DNA from: Bradyrhizobium sp. ORS 285
Lineage (GTDB): Bacteria; Pseudomonadota; Alphaproteobacteria; Rhizobiales; Xanthobacteraceae
Assembly (NCBI RefSeq): GCF_900176205.1
Contig: NZ_LT859959.1
Location: 3,803,001 to 3,867,000, forward strand
Length of the DNA stretch: 64,000 bases
Direction: 5' to 3'
The notes beneath the pieces were generated by a model. That model saw only the letters and a list, made by a program, of their open reading frames with translations. It had not been told where the DNA came from and did no database searches. This document shows positions 27,494-37,231 of the stretch, in pieces. Position 1 is the first letter of the stretch; every line of letters starts with the position of its first letter. Both the position numbers and the translations under genes were made by a program.

Positions 27494-29782
27494 ATGATTC
27501 GCCGCCGGGTGGCGATCGGGCTCGGCCTTGGAACCCTGCTGGCTGTCGGCGCCGCGTCGACCGCGCTCGACCTCAAGGCGCGCAGCGAAACCGCCTGGGT
27601 CGAGCACACCATGGAGGTTCTCGAAAAGGCCTCTGAGCTGCGCCTGCTGCTGCGGCAGGCCGAGGCGGCCTCGCGCGGTTTCGCCTTGTCACGCGCCGAG
27701 CATTTCGCCACCGAGTTCCAGGAGACGAGCGGTGTTATTCCGGGCGCTTGGGCGGACCTGCGGCAGCTCGTCGCCGACAACCCCGAGCAAAGCGAGCGGC
27801 TGCAATCGATCGACAGCGTGGTGCCACGGCGCATCGAGCTCGCAGGCGAACTGATCCGTCTTCAGGCGGCGAACGATCGCGAGGGGTTGCAGACCCTGAT
27901 GGCCAACGCCGCCGGTCCCGCCGCGATGGCAACAATCAACGACACGCTCGACGCCTTCTCCGAGCAGGAGCGCCGGCTGCTCGCCGAGCGCGGCGCGACC
28001 TCGCGACGGACGGGATCGTGGCTGCTGGCGATCGACCTCGCCGGCGTCGCCATCGTGCTCGCGATCGCGGCCTATCTGGTCCGGCGCGCCTATCTGTCGG
28101 ATCGCGCGCTGCGGACGTCCCTCACCCGCTCGCAGGCCACGGCAACTTCACTCGAAGCGCAGGCGCTGCAGCAGCGCGGCGACCTCGCCGCCGCCTATGA
28201 CGAGCTGCGCCGCTCCTCCGCCATCCTCGAAACCACCTTCAACAGCATGGCCGAGGGTGTGCTGGTGGTCGATCCCGAAGGCACGATCATGCTCTCGAAC
28301 CAGGCGGCGGGACATTTCCTCGGCACGGCTGTCGGCAAGACCTTCGGCGAAATGCTGGCCGCGAACCGGTTCTATGAGAGTGATGCCGTGACGCGCATCG
28401 ACGATCAGGATCTGCCGATCGCGCGCGCGTTGCGCGGGCTCTCGTTCGATCGCCGCGAGGTCGTGGTCAAGCCGACCGACGGGCGGCCGCAATTCCGCCT
28501 GATGGTCAGCGGCCGGCCGCTGCGCAATTCGGCAGGCGCGATCAGCGGCGCGGCGCTGGTGTATCACGACGTGACGGAGGTGCACGAGATCGAGCGCCTG
28601 CTGCAGCAGGCGCAGAAGCTGGACGCGATCGGCAAGCTCACCGGCGGCGTCGCGCACGACTTCAACAACATGCTGACGATCATCACCGGCTCGATCGAAA
28701 TGCTGATCGACACCGTCCAGGACCGGCCCGCGGCGGCCGAGCTCGCCGTCCTGATCAGCAGGGCAGCCGATCGCTGCACCGAGCTGATCCGTCATCTGCT
28801 TGCCTTCGCGCGCAAGCAGCCGCTGCGCCCGCGCGACATCGATGTCAACGCCACGGTCGACGACATCGCCAAGCTGCTGCGGCCGACGCTCGGCGAGCAG
28901 GTCGAGATCAGGACCATTCTGGCCGACGGGGATCTCATCGCCCATGTCGACTCCGCCCAATTGGCGAACTCGCTGGTCAACATGGCGATCAACGCGCGCG
29001 ATGCCATGCCGGACGGCGGCAAGCTGCTGCTGGAGACCACGAAGACCGTGCTCGACGAGGCCTATGCAACAGCCAATCCAGGCGTCGTGCCGGGCAGCTA
29101 CGTCATGGTGGCCGTCAGCGACACCGGCGCCGGCATGCCGGCCGAGGTCAGGGACCGCGCGTTCGAGCCGTTCTTCACCACCAAGGATGCCGGCAAGGGC
29201 TCCGGCCTCGGGCTCAGCATGGTGTATGGCTTCGTCAAGCAGTCCGGCGGCCACATCAAGCTCTACAGCGAGGAGAACAGCGGCACCACGATCCGGCTCT
29301 ATCTGCCGGCGGCGCAGCGGCTGCAGCAGGCGGAGCCGGAGCACGAGCAGGTTCTGCCGCGCGGCACCGAGACGATCCTGGTGGTCGAGGACGATCCGCT
29401 GGTGCGCGATTTCGTGCTCGCCCAGCTGCAGGGCCTCGGCTACGCCACGCTGGTTGCTTCCCAGGCAGCGGAAGCGCTGACCATCGTCGCGCGCGACCAG
29501 CCGTTCGATCTGCTGTTCACCGACGTCATCATGCCCGGCGGGATCAGCGGCAGCCAGCTCGCGGAAACGATCACGGCGACACGGCCCGGCCTGCGGGTGC
29601 TCTACACCTCCGGCTACACCGACAATGCGATCATCGAGAACCGCCAGCTGCTGCCCGACGCCCTGCTGCTGACGAAACCCTATCGCCGGACCGAGCTCGC
29701 CCAGATGGTCCGCCGCGCCCTCGATGGCGCTCGGGCCGGCGATGCTATCCCCGCGTTGCCAGCGCCACCGCTCCAAGCGTGA
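27494..29782 (+). CDS. Hybrid sensor histidine kinase, tandem paralogue
   Basis: 762 residues, collinear with the previous kinase throughout: same start motif (RVAIGLGLGTLLAVGAASTALDL region), CHASE3, helix, PAS, HisKA His388, HATPase and receiver Asp677. The catalytic core is nearly identical, while the CHASE3 and PAS parts differ more, so the pair arose by tandem duplication and probably reads different signals into the same output. The 3' end overlaps the convergent EamA gene by 38 bases. Confidence 0.94.
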   Translation: MIRRRVAIGLGLGTLLAVGAASTALDLKARSETAWVEHTMEVLEKASELRLLLRQAEAASRGFALSRAEHFATEFQETSGVIPGAWADLRQLVADNPEQSERLQSIDSVVPRRIELAGELIRLQAANDREGLQTLMANAAGPAAMATINDTLDAFSEQERRLLAERGATSRRTGSWLLAIDLAGVAIVLAIAAYLVRRAYLSDRALRTSLTRSQATATSLEAQALQQRGDLAAAYDELRRSSAILETTFNSMAEGVLVVDPEGTIMLSNQAAGHFLGTAVGKTFGEMLAANRFYESDAVTRIDDQDLPIARALRGLSFDRREVVVKPTDGRPQFRLMVSGRPLRNSAGAISGAALVYHDVTEVHEIERLLQQAQKLDAIGKLTGGVAHDFNNMLTIITGSIEMLIDTVQDRPAAAELAVLISRAADRCTELIRHLLAFARKQPLRPRDIDVNATVDDIAKLLRPTLGEQVEIRTILADGDLIAHVDSAQLANSLVNMAINARDAMPDGGKLLLETTKTVLDEAYATANPGVVPGSYVMVAVSDTGAGMPAEVRDRAFEPFFTTKDAGKGSGLGLSMVYGFVKQSGGHIKLYSEENSGTTIRLYLPAAQRLQQAEPEHEQVLPRGTETILVVEDDPLVRDFVLAQLQGLGYATLVASQAAEALTIVARDQPFDLLFTDVIMPGGISGSQLAETITATRPGLRVLYTSGYTDNAIIENRQLLPDALLLTKPYRRTELAQMVRRALDGARAGDAIPALPAPPLQA

Positions 29783-30638
29783 AGGCCAGCGCTGCGATTT
29801 GCCCTGCCCCCAGCGGCTCGCGCAACGCGATCGCCGACGCCACGACGCCGATCACCGGCACCGCCATGGTGCCGATCGCCGCCACCGAGGCCGGCAGCCG
29901 CGACAGCGCCGCGAACCAGGCCACATAGGCGACGCAGAACTGGATCACGGTGGAATAGAACATCAGCGCCCAGTCGAGCTGGTCGAGCCTCGTCCAGTCG
30001 GAATGCTCAAGAGCTAATCCGACGATCACGATCGGCACGCAGCCGATGCCGATCTGCCAGGCGGCGGCCGAGAGCGGCGGCAGCTTGATCGGCAGCTTCT
30101 TGGCCATGACCGTGCCGAGCGCGAAGCCGAACGCGCCGCCCAGCACCATCAGGATCCCCGGCAGCTTGTCGCGGCTGGCATTCAGGCCATTGGCGCCCAT
30201 GATCGAGGCGAGCCCCGCGAAGGCCAGCACCAGCGCCAGCACGCGCAACACGGTCGGCCGCTCGCCGAGGATCGGCCAGGCCAGGAGCGAGGCCCACACC
30301 GGCATGGTGTAGGCGATCAGCGCCGCCTCTCCCGCCGGCAGCCATAACAGCGCCAGCCCCATCAGCACCATCCAGGCGGTGACGTTGAGCATCCCCGCCA
30401 GGATCAGCCGGGGCCAGATTTCGCGCGGGACCGCGAGGCTCTGGCTCCGGATCACCGCGAGCAGCGCCAGCAGCAGTGCGCCGACCACGCCGGTGGTGCC
30501 GCGGAGCGTCAGCGGCGGCAGCGCGCCGACCAGGTGCTTGGTCACAGGCCAGTTGAAGCCCCAGCCGAGCGAGGTGATGGCGAGAAACATCAGCCCGGCG
30601 GGCGTGATCCGCCCGCTGGCCGTTGGCTTGTCTGACAT
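29745..30638 (-). CDS. EamA/DMT family transporter (drug/metabolite exporter)
   Basis: 297 residues from the ATG at 30638, ten membrane helices in two EamA repeats (first about 12-140, second about 155-295; the second helix set ends GAVALATRG). Members export amino acids, metabolites or drugs; the substrate cannot be read. The 38-base tail overlap with the kinase gene is convergent. It is divergent from nrdJ across a 714-base region. Confidence 0.87.
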   Translation of the reverse strand: MSDKPTASGRITPAGLMFLAITSLGWGFNWPVTKHLVGALPPLTLRGTTGVVGALLLALLAVIRSQSLAVPREIWPRLILAGMLNVTAWMVLMGLALLWLPAGEAALIAYTMPVWASLLAWPILGERPTVLRVLALVLAFAGLASIMGANGLNASRDKLPGILMVLGGAFGFALGTVMAKKLPIKLPPLSAAAWQIGIGCVPIVIVGLALEHSDWTRLDQLDWALMFYSTVIQFCVAYVAWFAALSRLPASVAAIGTMAVPVIGVVASAIALREPLGAGQIAALAFTLGAVALATRG

Positions 30639-30927
30639 GGAATCAACCGGCGCCGTCTGTGGGAGCCTCAGACTGCCGGCGTTTTCTTGGGCACACCAGG
30701 GATTGTGGGACATGCCTGCCCCGCGCCCTGCCCGTAAGCCGCCGTGAGTCCCGCCGATGCAAGCAAAACACACCCGTATGACGCGAATATATTTGCCCCT
30801 GTGAACAGCGGGACGAAGCCCTGTGGACAGGGCGCGGGACAAATTTTTTTGGTTTCGAATCCGTAAGGACTCGCCGATAGTTACGGCCATCACGATACCG
30901 GCACGCGCCCTACTTATCCCGCACTTT

Positions 30928-30943
30928 CCCCCATATTTAGTGT
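30928..30943. promoter_or_regulatory. Possible NrdR box upstream of nrdJ
   Basis: CCCCCATATTTAGTGT agrees at 11-12 of 16 positions with the NrdR-box pattern ACACTATATATAGTGT, and sits about 26 bases before the -35 element. NrdR boxes normally come in pairs; no convincing second copy was found, so this is tentative. Confidence 0.3.
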
Positions 30944-30968
30944 TTAGTTAGGGAACCCCCACTAGTCC

Positions 30969-30997
30969 TTGACGGGCGAAGCGGAGTCGTCCTAGCT
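30969..30997 (+). promoter_or_regulatory. Probable housekeeping promoter of nrdJ
   Basis: TTGACG (30969-30974), 17-base spacer, CTAGCT (30992-30997). The -35 preceded by C (CTTGACGG) is the usual alphaproteobacterial form. Transcription would start near 31004, leaving a leader of about 350 bases. Confidence 0.5.
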
Positions 30998-31003
30998 TCC
31001 GGC

Positions 31004-31352
31004 CCGGTTCGGCGCTTGATCGTGTTTCTCGTTTCGCCGCCCGCCTCCCAGAAGGGTTTGAGGACGACCGCGCCAGAAGGCCACAAGGCCCGGCGTGCGG
31101 TTCGTCGTCTGTCCCGCGGCGGGGTGGTCGCGAGGACGGGGCTGCGAAGGACCCCACTAGATGTGGGGGCTGTCTTGCAGCGGCGATAGAGCCGGACGGC
31201 ACGCGTGAGGCGTTGAAGAAAGACGGGACCGGGCGACCGGTTGAACTGCGGCGGCACACGAGATCTCGGGGATGGGACTCGCTCGCCACCGCCTTTGGAT
31301 GCAATGATCCCGGCCGCCAAACGCGGTCCGGCAAGAACAATTGGGGCTCGCG
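31004..31352 (+). ncRNA. Candidate structured 5' leader RNA of nrdJ
   Basis: A GC-rich leader with several local hairpins in a row. A long bulged stem (GACGACCGCGCC near 31063 with GGCGTGCGGTTCGTC near 31092) encloses GGCC-ACAA-GGCC. Then come GTCCCGCG...CGCGAGGAC, a perfect CCCCAC/GTGGGG hairpin (31152-31168), and ACCGG-GCGA-CCGGT with a GNRA tetraloop (31228-31241). No long start-codon frame with a ribosome site lies inside. It lacks the conserved boxes of the cobalamin riboswitch. A cis-acting control of ribonucleotide reductase is the likely role; this is inference from position and foldability. Confidence 0.45.
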
Positions 31353-34300
31353 ATGCGGATTGAACGGCGCAACACCACCGAAGGGCAGTCGGCCTATCAA
31401 GGGATCGACTTCCGCCTGACCACGTCCGAGATCAGGAATCCGGACGGCTCGGTGGTGTTCCGGCTCGAGAATGTCGAAGTGCCCGAGTTCTGGTCGCAGG
31501 TCGCCTCCGACGTGCTGGCGCAGAAGTATTTCCGCAAAGCCGGCGTCGCCGCGCGCCTGAAGAAGGTCGAGGAAGAGTCCGTGCCGTCCTGGCTGTGGCG
31601 CTCGGTGCCCGACACCGAGGCGCTGGCCGCCCTGCCCGAATCCGAGCGCTACGGCAGCGAGCGCTCCGCCAAGCAGGTGTTCGACCGCCTGGCCGGCTGC
31701 TGGACCTATTGGGGCTGGAAGGGCAACTACTTCTCGTCGGAGGAGGACGCCGTCGCGTTCTACGACGAGCTGCGCTTCATGCTCGCCAAGCAGATGGTCG
31801 CGCCGAACTCGCCGCAATGGTTCAACACCGGCCTGCACTGGGCCTATGGCATCGACGGCCCCGGCCAGGGCCACTATTACGTCGACTATAAGACCGGCAA
31901 GCTGACCAAGTCGAAATCGTCCTACGAGCATCCGCAGCCGCACGCCTGCTTCATCCAGGGCGTCGAGGACGACCTCGTCAATGACGGCGGCATCATGGAC
32001 CTCTGGGTGCGCGAGGCGCGCCTGTTCAAATACGGCTCCGGCACCGGCTCGAACTTCTCGCGGCTGCGCGGCGAAGGCGAGAAGCTGTCGGGCGGCGGCC
32101 GCTCGTCCGGCCTGATGAGCTTCCTCAAGATCGGCGACCGCGCCGCCGGCGCGATCAAGTCGGGCGGCACCACCCGCCGCGCCGCCAAGATGGTCGTGGT
32201 CGACGCCGACCATCCGGATATCGAGGCCTATATCGACTGGAAGGTGAAGGAGGAGCAGAAGGTCGCGGCGCTCGTCACCGGCTCCAAGATCAACCAGAAG
32301 CACCTCAAGGCCGTGATGAAGGCCTGCGTCAATTGCGAGGGCTCCGGCGACGACTGCTTCGATCCCGAGAAGAACCCGGCGCTCCGCCGCGAGATCAAGC
32401 TCGCGCGCCGCGCTTTGGTGCCCGACAACTACATCAAGCGGGTGATCCAGTTCGCCAAGCAGGGCTACAAGGACATCGACTTCCCGATCTACGACACCGA
32501 CTGGGATTCGGAAGCGTATCTCACGGTCTCCGGCCAGAACTCCAACAATTCGGTGTCGCTGAAGGACGACTTCCTGCGCGCGGTCGAGACCGACAGCGAC
32601 TGGAATCTCGTCGGCCGTACCAACAAGAAGATCGTCAAGACGCTGAAGGCGCGCGACCTCTGGGAAAAGATCGGTCACGCCGCCTGGGCCTCGGCCGATC
32701 CCGGCCTGCACTTCAACACCACGATGAACGACTGGCACACCTGCAAGGCGTCCGGCGACATCCGCGCGTCCAATCCGTGCTCGGAATACATGTTCCTGGA
32801 CGACACCGCCTGCAACCTGGCCTCCGCCAATTTGCTGACGTTCTACAACACGTCCACCAAGCATTTCGACGTCGGCGCTTACGAGCATCTCTGCCGGCTC
32901 TGGACCATCGTGCTCGAAATCTCCGTGCTGATGGCGCAGTTCCCGTCCAAGGCGATCGCCGAGCTGTCATACGAGTTCCGCACCCTCGGCCTCGGCTATG
33001 CCAATATCGGCGGCCTCTTGATGACCATGGGCCTGTCCTACGACTCCAAGGAAGGCCGCGCGCTGTGCGGCGCGCTGTCGGCGATCATGACCGGCATCGC
33101 CTACAAGACCTCGGCCGAGATGGCCGGCGAGCTCGGCGCCTTCCCCGGCTACAAGAAGAACGCCGCGCACATGCTGCGCGTCATCAAGAACCATCGCCGC
33201 GCCGCGAAGGGCGAGGCGACCGGCTATGAGGCGCTGTCGGTCAACCCGGTGCCGCTCGACCACGCCCACTGCCCGCAGGTCTCGCTCGTCAGCCACGCGA
33301 TCCAGGCCTGGGACGACGCGCTCGCGCTCGGCGAGACCAACGGCTATCGCAACGCCCAGGTCACCGTGGTCGCCCCCACCGGCACCATCGGCCTGGTGAT
33401 GGATTGCGACACCACCGGCATCGAGCCTGATTTCGCGCTGGTGAAGTTCAAGAAGCTGGCCGGCGGCGGCTACTTCAAGATCATCAACCGCGCCGTGCCC
33501 GAGGCGCTGCGCGCGCTCGGCTACCGCGAGAGCGAGATCGCCGAGATCGAGGCCTATGCCGTCGGTCACGGCTCGCTGTCCAACGCGCCCGGCATCAACG
33601 CTTCGACCCTGAAGGCCAAGGGTTTCACCGACGAGGCCATCGCCAAGGTCGAGAAGGCCTTGCCGACCGCGTTCGACATCAAGTTCGTGTTCAACAAGTG
33701 GACGCTCGGCGAGGACTTCATCACCAAACAGCTCGGCGTCTCCGCGGAGGCGCTGGCGTCTCCGACCTTCGAGCTGCTCGCCGCGATCGGCTTCACCAAG
33801 CGCGAGATCGAGGCCGCCAACGTGCACATCTGCGGCGCGATGACGGTCGAAGGTGCCCCGCACCTGAAGGCCGAGCATTACGCGGTGTTCGATTGCGCCA
33901 ATCCCTGCGGCAAGATCGGCAAGCGCTATCTCTCGGTCGAGAGCCACATCCGCATGATGGCCGCGGCGCAGCCGTTCATCTCGGGCGCGATCTCAAAAAC
34001 CATCAACATGCCGAACGACGCCACGGTCGAGGACTGCAAAGCGGCGTATCTGTTGTCCTGGAAGCTCGCGCTGAAGGCCAACGCGCTCTACCGCGACGGC
34101 TCGAAGCTGTCGCAGCCGCTCAACTCGCAGCTCATCTCCGACGACGAGGACGAGGACGATGCGGTCGAGTCGTTCTACGAGAAGCCGATGGCGGCGCGTG
34201 CGACGCAGGTCTCGGAGAAGATCGTCGAGAAGCTGGTCGAGCGCATCGTGGTGATGCGCGAGCGCGAGAAGATGCCGGATCGCCGCAAGGGCTACACCCA

Positions 34301-35117
34301 GAAGGCGGTCGTCGGCGGGCATAAGGTTTATCTCCGCACCGGCGAGTATGATGACGGCCGCCTCGGCGAGATCTTCATCGACATGCACAAGGAGGGCGCG
34401 GCGCTGCGCTCCTTCATCAACAACTTTGCCATCGCGGTGTCGCTGGGCCTCCAGTACGGCGTGCCGCTGGAGGAGTATGTCGACGCCTTCACCTTCACCC
34501 GCTTCGAGCCGGCCGGCCCCGTCCAGGGCAACGACTCGATCAAATACGCGACGTCGATCCTCGACTACGTCTTCCGCGAGCTCGCCGTCAGCTACATGTC
34601 GCGCTTCGACCTCGCCCATGTCGACCCCTCCGAGAGCAATTTCGATGCGCTCGGCCGCGGCGTCGACGAAGGCAAGCCGTCGGAGGACGGCCCGAGCCAG
34701 CAGGCCGCGAAATACGTCTCGCGCGGCCTGACCCGCTCCCGCACCGACAACCTCGTCGTGATGCGCGGCGGCACGTCGTCGAGCACGGCGGCGGTCTCCG
34801 CCCCGCATGACGGCGGCCCCTCGGGCCGCGTCACCGCCCTCTCCGGCTCCCGCGCCGGCGACGCCATCGAAGGCGCCGTCGCCCTGAAGCAGGAAGCGCA
34901 ACACGACCTCTCGCCCACCGAGAAGCTCGAAGCCCTGCAATGGAGCAAGGCCGGCACGGCCGCGACGCAAGTCGCCTCCAAGGCCGAACGCCGCGCCGAA
35001 GCCAAGGCCAAGGGCTACGAAGGCGAGATGTGCTCGGAGTGCGGGAATTTCACCCTGGTCCGGAACGGGACCTGCATGAAGTGCGATACGTGCGGAAGCA
35101 CGACGGGGTGTTCGTGA
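31353..35117 (+). CDS. nrdJ: Adenosylcobalamin-dependent (class II) ribonucleoside-diphosphate reductase
   Basis: 1254 residues from the ATG at 31353, the normal size for the long proteobacterial NrdJ. The barrel carries the family segments [47 protein letters not shown] and [24 protein letters not shown]. The C-terminal TSCPD domain (region of [15 protein letters not shown]) and a final zinc-ribbon-like CSECGNF...[14 protein letters not shown] with redox cysteines follow. It reduces ribonucleotides using coenzyme B12, so growth does not need oxygen for deoxynucleotides. Preceded by a long structured leader and a possible NrdR box; ends in a strong terminator. Confidence 0.97.
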   Translation: MRIERRNTTEGQSAYQGIDFRLTTSEIRNPDGSVVFRLENVEVPEFWSQVASDVLAQKYFRKAGVAARLKKVEEESVPSWLWRSVPDTEALAALPESERYGSERSAKQVFDRLAGCWTYWGWKGNYFSSEEDAVAFYDELRFMLAKQMVAPNSPQWFNTGLHWAYGIDGPGQGHYYVDYKTGKLTKSKSSYEHPQPHACFIQGVEDDLVNDGGIMDLWVREARLFKYGSGTGSNFSRLRGEGEKLSGGGRSSGLMSFLKIGDRAAGAIKSGGTTRRAAKMVVVDADHPDIEAYIDWKVKEEQKVAALVTGSKINQKHLKAVMKACVNCEGSGDDCFDPEKNPALRREIKLARRALVPDNYIKRVIQFAKQGYKDIDFPIYDTDWDSEAYLTVSGQNSNNSVSLKDDFLRAVETDSDWNLVGRTNKKIVKTLKARDLWEKIGHAAWASADPGLHFNTTMNDWHTCKASGDIRASNPCSEYMFLDDTACNLASANLLTFYNTSTKHFDVGAYEHLCRLWTIVLEISVLMAQFPSKAIAELSYEFRTLGLGYANIGGLLMTMGLSYDSKEGRALCGALSAIMTGIAYKTSAEMAGELGAFPGYKKNAAHMLRVIKNHRRAAKGEATGYEALSVNPVPLDHAHCPQVSLVSHAIQAWDDALALGETNGYRNAQVTVVAPTGTIGLVMDCDTTGIEPDFALVKFKKLAGGGYFKIINRAVPEALRALGYRESEIAEIEAYAVGHGSLSNAPGINASTLKAKGFTDEAIAKVEKALPTAFDIKFVFNKWTLGEDFITKQLGVSAEALASPTFELLAAIGFTKREIEAANVHICGAMTVEGAPHLKAEHYAVFDCANPCGKIGKRYLSVESHIRMMAAAQPFISGAISKTINMPNDATVEDCKAAYLLSWKLALKANALYRDGSKLSQPLNSQLISDDEDEDDAVESFYEKPMAARATQVSEKIVEKLVERIVVMREREKMPDRRKGYTQKAVVGGHKVYLRTGEYDDGRLGEIFIDMHKEGAALRSFINNFAIAVSLGLQYGVPLEEYVDAFTFTRFEPAGPVQGNDSIKYATSILDYVFRELAVSYMSRFDLAHVDPSESNFDALGRGVDEGKPSEDGPSQQAAKYVSRGLTRSRTDNLVVMRGGTSSSTAAVSAPHDGGPSGRVTALSGSRAGDAIEGAVALKQEAQHDLSPTEKLEALQWSKAGTAATQVASKAERRAEAKAKGYEGEMCSECGNFTLVRNGTCMKCDTCGSTTGCS

Positions 35118-35129
35118 GCCATGAAAAAG

Positions 35130-35160
35130 AAAGGGGCCGCTTCACAGGCGGCCCCTTTTT
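35130..35160 (+). terminator. Rho-independent terminator after nrdJ
   Basis: AAGGGGCCGC (35131-35140) pairs perfectly with GCGGCCCCTT (35148-35157), flanked by an A run and a T run, so it may work in both directions. It marks the left edge of the AT-rich island. Confidence 0.92.
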
Positions 35161-35246
35161 ACACCTGCCAGCACCCATAACCTTAAGTAGAAAAAGGCGT
35201 AGACACGAGAAGGAAGATTCGCTTTATTGATTCGGGGGACTAAACA

Positions 35247-35678
35247 ATGACCGCATTAGCAACCGATGATAGCACCTACGATCTAATAGCCTCGTCATTA
35301 AAGCTAACAAAGCCTACGCCACTTTTAGAAGACGAGCACGCCGGAAAGCCCTTAGTAAAATTTATAATAGACCGGCCATTCTCTAGATCGGCTCAGATTG
35401 TTGCCTACAACTTCATCATCGACTTTTATCAACTAACTGGAACACAAATACTTCACGCTTCAGCACAAGATGGCTGCATAAGCGTAGTACTTCGCCTGGA
35501 TAGCCACGTAGACTACAGTGGAATAGATATTCGTCATCTGATCGTATCAAGAAGTTCTTTTCACGACCTCCTTTATAGATACGACGTTTCGAAAATCTAC
35601 TTCTCGGGATTCCCAAACTCCTCAAACTTTGACAGCGCATTTAAAATCGGAAGAGAGGGGAGCCCTATCAGGCCCTAG
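35247..35678 (+). CDS. Unknown protein, first gene of AT-rich island
   Basis: 143 residues, mildly acidic N-terminus, then alternating hydrophobic strands and helices (VKFIIDRPFSRSAQIVAYNF, ISVVLRLDSHVDYSGIDIRHL). No signal peptide or membrane segment. A good ribosome site (GGGGGA) precedes the ATG. Base composition is far lower in GC than the surroundings and codon use differs (many ATA, AGA, TTA), a sign of transfer. It is seven bases from the nucleosidase gene and probably co-translated. No family recognised; partner or sensor of the nucleosidase is the natural guess. Confidence 0.72.
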   Translation: MTALATDDSTYDLIASSLKLTKPTPLLEDEHAGKPLVKFIIDRPFSRSAQIVAYNFIIDFYQLTGTQILHASAQDGCISVVLRLDSHVDYSGIDIRHLIVSRSSFHDLLYRYDVSKIYFSGFPNSSNFDSAFKIGREGSPIRP

Positions 35679-35685
35679 CAAACCC

Positions 35686-36540
35686 ATGACCATTGAAAAA
35701 GAAAAATTTATACCCAGCGTAGGCATCATAGCCGCCCTGGTATCGCCAGAGCTCGAATCTTTTTGGTCCGCACTCGAGTCCCAAGGCTGGACCCGGAAGA
35801 AAGTATCACCAAAACTCCGTGACGCATCGATCGATCAATGGACGAAACGCACTGGAGACACTGACGCGATAATTCATACCGGTGTAATTGGCGAGAAAGG
35901 CCAAGCCACTGCAGCCGTAGAAACTATCGCTTTCTTAGAACGCTGCCAACCGACAAACGTAATCCTATGTGGAATTGCAGGCTCGCTCAATCGAACTAAA
36001 TATCCTAAGCGCGAGGTAGTAGTTGGCAGCTCAGTGCACTGGAAATTTCAGGACAAGATCGAAGATAATGGCGGCCACTGTGAGGATGGAAGCCCTTGCT
36101 TTAAGTACCGGCCGGGAGGCAGAAACACGAACTACTTGGACGCAGATCTCTCGAAGAGGCTTGAACGCCGAATCGGAGAACTCTTCAAGCCTTCGGAGAT
36201 GCAGCGCGGCTACTCGGTCCACTACGACGCAATCTTCAGCTGGGATTATGTTGCATCTGGCGATCAAGTGACCAAAAGAATACTGTCGCAGGGACATAAT
36301 GTAGCATGCGTAGAAATGGAAGCCGGAGGATTTTTGTACTCTCTGCATCGATATGCAAAAATCAGCGGCCGGCGAAACATCAAAGGCTTTGTCGTTAGGG
36401 GCATATCGGATTACGCAGAACTTAAGGACAACAATTCAACCGATCGATACGCCGCTAGCGGCAATGCCGCATGGGTGTCGGTACGACTTGCTCAAGACAT
36501 GTTTGACCCGAACGGCCTCGACTTGATGAGCATGTCCTAA
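35686..36540 (+). CDS. MTA/SAH nucleosidase-like protein (PNP/UDP phosphorylase superfamily)
   Basis: 284 residues from the ATG at 35686; a TTG at 35629 would overlap the first gene. The nucleoside phosphorylase/hydrolase fold is clear: GIAGS (96-100), SGDQVTK (191-197, the MTA/SAH nucleosidase SGD motif), the ribose-binding VEMEAGG (209-215) and GISDYAE (239-245) with the catalytic Asp242. All key residues are present, so it should split a nucleoside N-glycosidic bond. An insertion about 115-150 (Cys/Gly/Asn-rich) is unusual. In housekeeping form it salvages MTA or SAH, but enzymes of this fold are also effectors in phage defence (for example DtcC of Detocs, which destroys ATP). Its low-GC island position favours such a role; this is inference. 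Confidence 0.82.
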   Translation: MTIEKEKFIPSVGIIAALVSPELESFWSALESQGWTRKKVSPKLRDASIDQWTKRTGDTDAIIHTGVIGEKGQATAAVETIAFLERCQPTNVILCGIAGSLNRTKYPKREVVVGSSVHWKFQDKIEDNGGHCEDGSPCFKYRPGGRNTNYLDADLSKRLERRIGELFKPSEMQRGYSVHYDAIFSWDYVASGDQVTKRILSQGHNVACVEMEAGGFLYSLHRYAKISGRRNIKGFVVRGISDYAELKDNNSTDRYAASGNAAWVSVRLAQDMFDPNGLDLMSMS

Positions 36541-36630
36541 ATGGATCTACTTAGAGGGAACACCTCGATTATCGCTAATTCCGAAGCGAGGCGCCGACAG
36601 GCAATGCTGATAGTCTTGTCCAGCGAGTGA
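36541..36630 (+). CDS. Possible 29-residue small ORF
   Basis: The ATG directly abuts the nucleosidase stop (TAAATG) and the frame runs 29 codons to TGA at 36628-36630, just before the membrane protein gene. No ribosome site of its own. It could be a coupled micro-ORF or chance. Confidence 0.2.
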   Translation: MDLLRGNTSIIANSEARRRQAMLIVLSSE

Positions 36631-36637
36631 GCTTACA

Positions 36638-37231
36638 ATGCAATTGGCGGATATTTTGTCGCGCGCCCAACCACCGGAAGATGCACGTGCCGCTTTAGAA
36701 TTTGGAAAAATGCGTTTCGAGCTATCTTGGCGCTACTTCGATTTCCACGCTCGACAGCGCACGCAGCTATTCCACTTCTTTATCATCTTAGCTCCATTCA
36801 TGTTTGGCGGATGCTTTTATTTGTTTAGAGAAAGGGAAACGGTTGGCTACATGCCCGGACAAATCGCCTCATGCGCCGGCGCCATCTTGTCGATCATCTT
36901 TTTCGGATTAGATAGGCGAAACCGCCGACTGATCCATTTCAGCGAGCGAGTCATCCGACTGATTGAAGGACAGTTCCTATTCACTGAAGCTCGGGCTCTT
37001 AAAGAGAACGGAACGACCTTCAAAGGCGTATTGACTACGGAGCACGCAGAGACAACCGCCCGGGCGGTACGATGGCTCCGTGGCCATAGCTTTCTAATTG
37101 GATGTGTGTACTGGCTGGCTTTCTTCGCCTTCACCGGCTTATTGTTCTATTCAACTTGCGTACAAACGGGAAAAGTGATCTTGCCGCCATCTAAACCAAC
37201 TAAGATTCAGATGATCTGGAGCATGCATTAA
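36638..37231 (+). CDS. Three-helix membrane protein, third gene of AT-rich island
   Basis: 197 residues. A cytosolic amphipathic N-terminus carries the motif WRYFDFHARQRTQLFHFF (31-48), running straight into membrane helix 1 (43-63). Helix 2 is about 70-91, then a charged cytosolic stretch (92-150) and helix 3 (152-171). Hairpins of two helices near a conserved soluble helix recall the SLATT-like membrane effectors of defence systems, but no family could be named. Codon use and GC match the two preceding genes. It ends just before core-genome sequence resumes. Confidence 0.75.
   Translation: MQLADILSRAQPPEDARAALEFGKMRFELSWRYFDFHARQRTQLFHFFIILAPFMFGGCFYLFRERETVGYMPGQIASCAGAILSIIFFGLDRRNRRLIHFSERVIRLIEGQFLFTEARALKENGTTFKGVLTTEHAETTARAVRWLRGHSFLIGCVYWLAFFAFTGLLFYSTCVQTGKVILPPSKPTKIQMIWSMH

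Larger units (their letters stand above)
30639..31003. other. Non-coding region between EamA gene and nrdJ transcript
   Basis: No coding frame supported. It contains the EamA promoter on the left and the nrdJ promoter and a possible NrdR box on the right, with an AT-rich patch around 30841-30853. Confidence 0.5.

Noticed and set aside
28148..29776. 542-residue open frame antisense to the second hybrid kinase
   Set aside because: His/Asp/Leu-rich pseudo-protein in the antisense frame of a clear kinase gene; a similar artefact is seen opposite the first kinase at 25535-26842.
31057..31195. Short frame reading LRTTAPEGHKARRAV inside the nrdJ leader
   Set aside because: No start codon with a ribosome site; high Arg content follows from structured GC-rich RNA. 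Treated as leader RNA.
31004..31352. Cobalamin riboswitch before nrdJ
   Set aside because: The conserved B12-box and GCCACTG core are absent, and the gene needs B12 rather than making it.
30948..32888. 646-residue open frame antisense to nrdJ, running into its leader
   Set aside because: The sense protein is unmistakable NrdJ; the antisense product has only compositional repeats.
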